Source: Trichinella spiralis
Taxonomy: Eukaryota > Nematoda > Enoplea > Trichinellida > Trichinellidae
Reading direction: 5' to 3'
Assembly: GCA_000181795.3 (NCBI GenBank)
Contig: CM012955.1
Span: 879,125 to 943,124, forward strand
DNA length: 64,000 bases
In this document: positions 62,839-64,000 of the stretch, piece by piece
Layout: every line of letters begins with the position of its first letter
Numbering within the stretch: the first letter of the stretch is position 1
Notes under the pieces: model-generated
Databases searched by the model: none
What the model saw: the letters and a program-made list of their open reading frames with translations, nothing else
What the model was told of the DNA's origin: nothing
Made by a program: the position numbers and the translations under genes

Positions 62839-64000
62839 CAGTAAGTCGAACATCGTCATTCTAATACAGTTCAGGTTAATTTACTTTCGCAATGCTCATC
62901 GTGTAATCATGCAGTTCTAGCTTAACGTGGCTATGCACTACAAAGCAGCTGAGATTACTTGTACTGGCAACATTTGGTCGAATTGATTTGTAATTTTTCA
63001 AACTTGATCTGCAATTGATTGAGAGCAGTCGTTTGCAGATTGTGATTGAGAATGCATCCATTTCATTTTTTGTTTATTAATTTTTATTGCATTCGTTGCT
63101 TCAACATTTGTTATTTGTACAGTTTCACTGCGTATTGTTCTGTTGATGTTTGCTCTTATCAGTATCCATGGATAATTATAAATAAGAAATAAAATTTATA
63201 ATGCAAAATATTGGTGTTGTTTTGCAACTTATTCATTGGCAACTATGAATAGCCGAATTAAATCATTTGAACTTTTCCAAATCAGTAGTCAATTTTCAGT
63301 TGTGAAGAAACTAGATATATGAAAAATTGCTTGTTTGTAAACGTATCATAGATTGAGAGAAATTATGCAATATTAGATGAAAAGTGTAATTCATTATGCT
63401 CATTTAAATTAATTATTATTTCAATATCGTTTGCAATGAATAAAATTGCGCAATTAAAATTTTTTTAATTTAAAGGTTTCTGTATTACAAAAATGAATCT
63501 CAGGTACAAATGTTATTAGAATCAGCAGCATTTCCTGGGGTTATAGGTTGAAGTGTTTGCATAAATATTGCTAAAATTGAATTGTATTTTATACTATCAA
63601 GCTTTCATGTTTCATTTCCTTTCCTGCTAATCCCACTAAAATCGCAACATTATGCAACTTTTTTGACAATATCTCGGCAAATACGCATTTATAAATCGAG
63701 AGACCAGGTTTGTAATGATCATACTTATTTCTGCTGATCATTTCTAACGCTTGCGCTCTAAAAATATGAATCTGACTGCGTATACAAAGTAATGATATAC
63801 CCATTGCGGAATAGCAATGACGAACGGAGAGATTCGCACAAAATTAGCGCATTTTAATATAATATCTGAGCCAAGAAAACGTACTTTAGTTTGCCAAAAG
63901 ATGCATCGATGCACCAGTAGCGAATAGAGGAACAAATAACATCGTAGGTGCTTGGAACTATCTAAAAATCAAGCAATGGCCCTCAGAAAGCTGGAAGATC
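62839..64000. other. AT-rich sequence at the window's right edge
   Basis: No supported gene. Two overlapping minus-strand frames (63589-63804 and 63744-63935) may be the 3' exons of a gene lying beyond the window, but no in-phase splice was found between them. Confidence 0.35.

Noticed and set aside
1-64000. CRISPR arrays, tRNA/rRNA genes, bacterial-type operons
   Set aside because: No regularly spaced direct repeats, no tRNA A/B-box pair and no rRNA-like segment was noticed by eye; a tRNA scan and covariance-model search would be decisive.

Overview
The window reads as AT-rich nuclear DNA from an invertebrate animal. The genes are split by GT-AG introns, many only about 45-100 bases long, and several are animal-specific (PERIOD/LIN-42, regulator of calcineurin, ABHD17, a rhodopsin-type GPCR, a PHF20-type chromatin factor). 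The small introns, gene sizes and a LIN-42/PER-type gene fit a nematode, perhaps an early-branching (enoplean/Trichinella-like) one, but this placement is inference. No prokaryotic, organellar or viral gene set was seen, and no tRNA or rRNA was recognised.

Layout. 563-2823 (+): a 13-exon PHF20-like gene with C2H2 and PHD fingers. 3241-5936 (-): a five-exon peptide-type GPCR. 5937-13949: long AT-rich non-coding DNA with one tentative small membrane-protein gene (11883-12445, -). 13950-14969 (+): an intronless pre-SET/SET/post-SET methyltransferase with a proline-rich tail. 15977-18646 (+): pyruvate dehydrogenase phosphatase, six exons. 20201-20941 (+): an intronless PH-domain-like protein. 20942-26592: gene-poor. 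26593-28591 (+): ornithine decarboxylase, eight exons. 28592-32336: gene-poor, with CRE-like sites. 32337-33126 (-): regulator of calcineurin (RCAN), four exons. 35647-37347 (+): a BPI/LBP-fold protein. 38897-39754: a non-autonomous Mutator-like inverted-repeat element with an 11-bp target duplication. 39946-41441 (+): a short-chain dehydrogenase. 42214-44021 (-): ABHD17-type depalmitoylase. 48420-52559 (+): a PERIOD/LIN-42 homologue with two PAS domains, ten exons. 54765-55295 (-): an orphan single-pass membrane protein. 60380-62850: a block of decayed mobile DNA including a broken piggyBac transposase. The rest is AT-rich spacer with microsatellites.

The genes do not form an operon or pathway; they are unrelated housekeeping, signalling and chromatin genes on both strands. 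Exon joins below were worked out by eye from splice motifs, reading phase and family similarity; each accepted multi-exon model closes in frame. The observations most worth following up are the two-PAS PER/LIN-42 homologue, a perfect 20-bp hairpin inside its third intron, the Mutator-like inverted-repeat element, and an ornithine decarboxylase with Glu at the position of the substrate-binding Asp.
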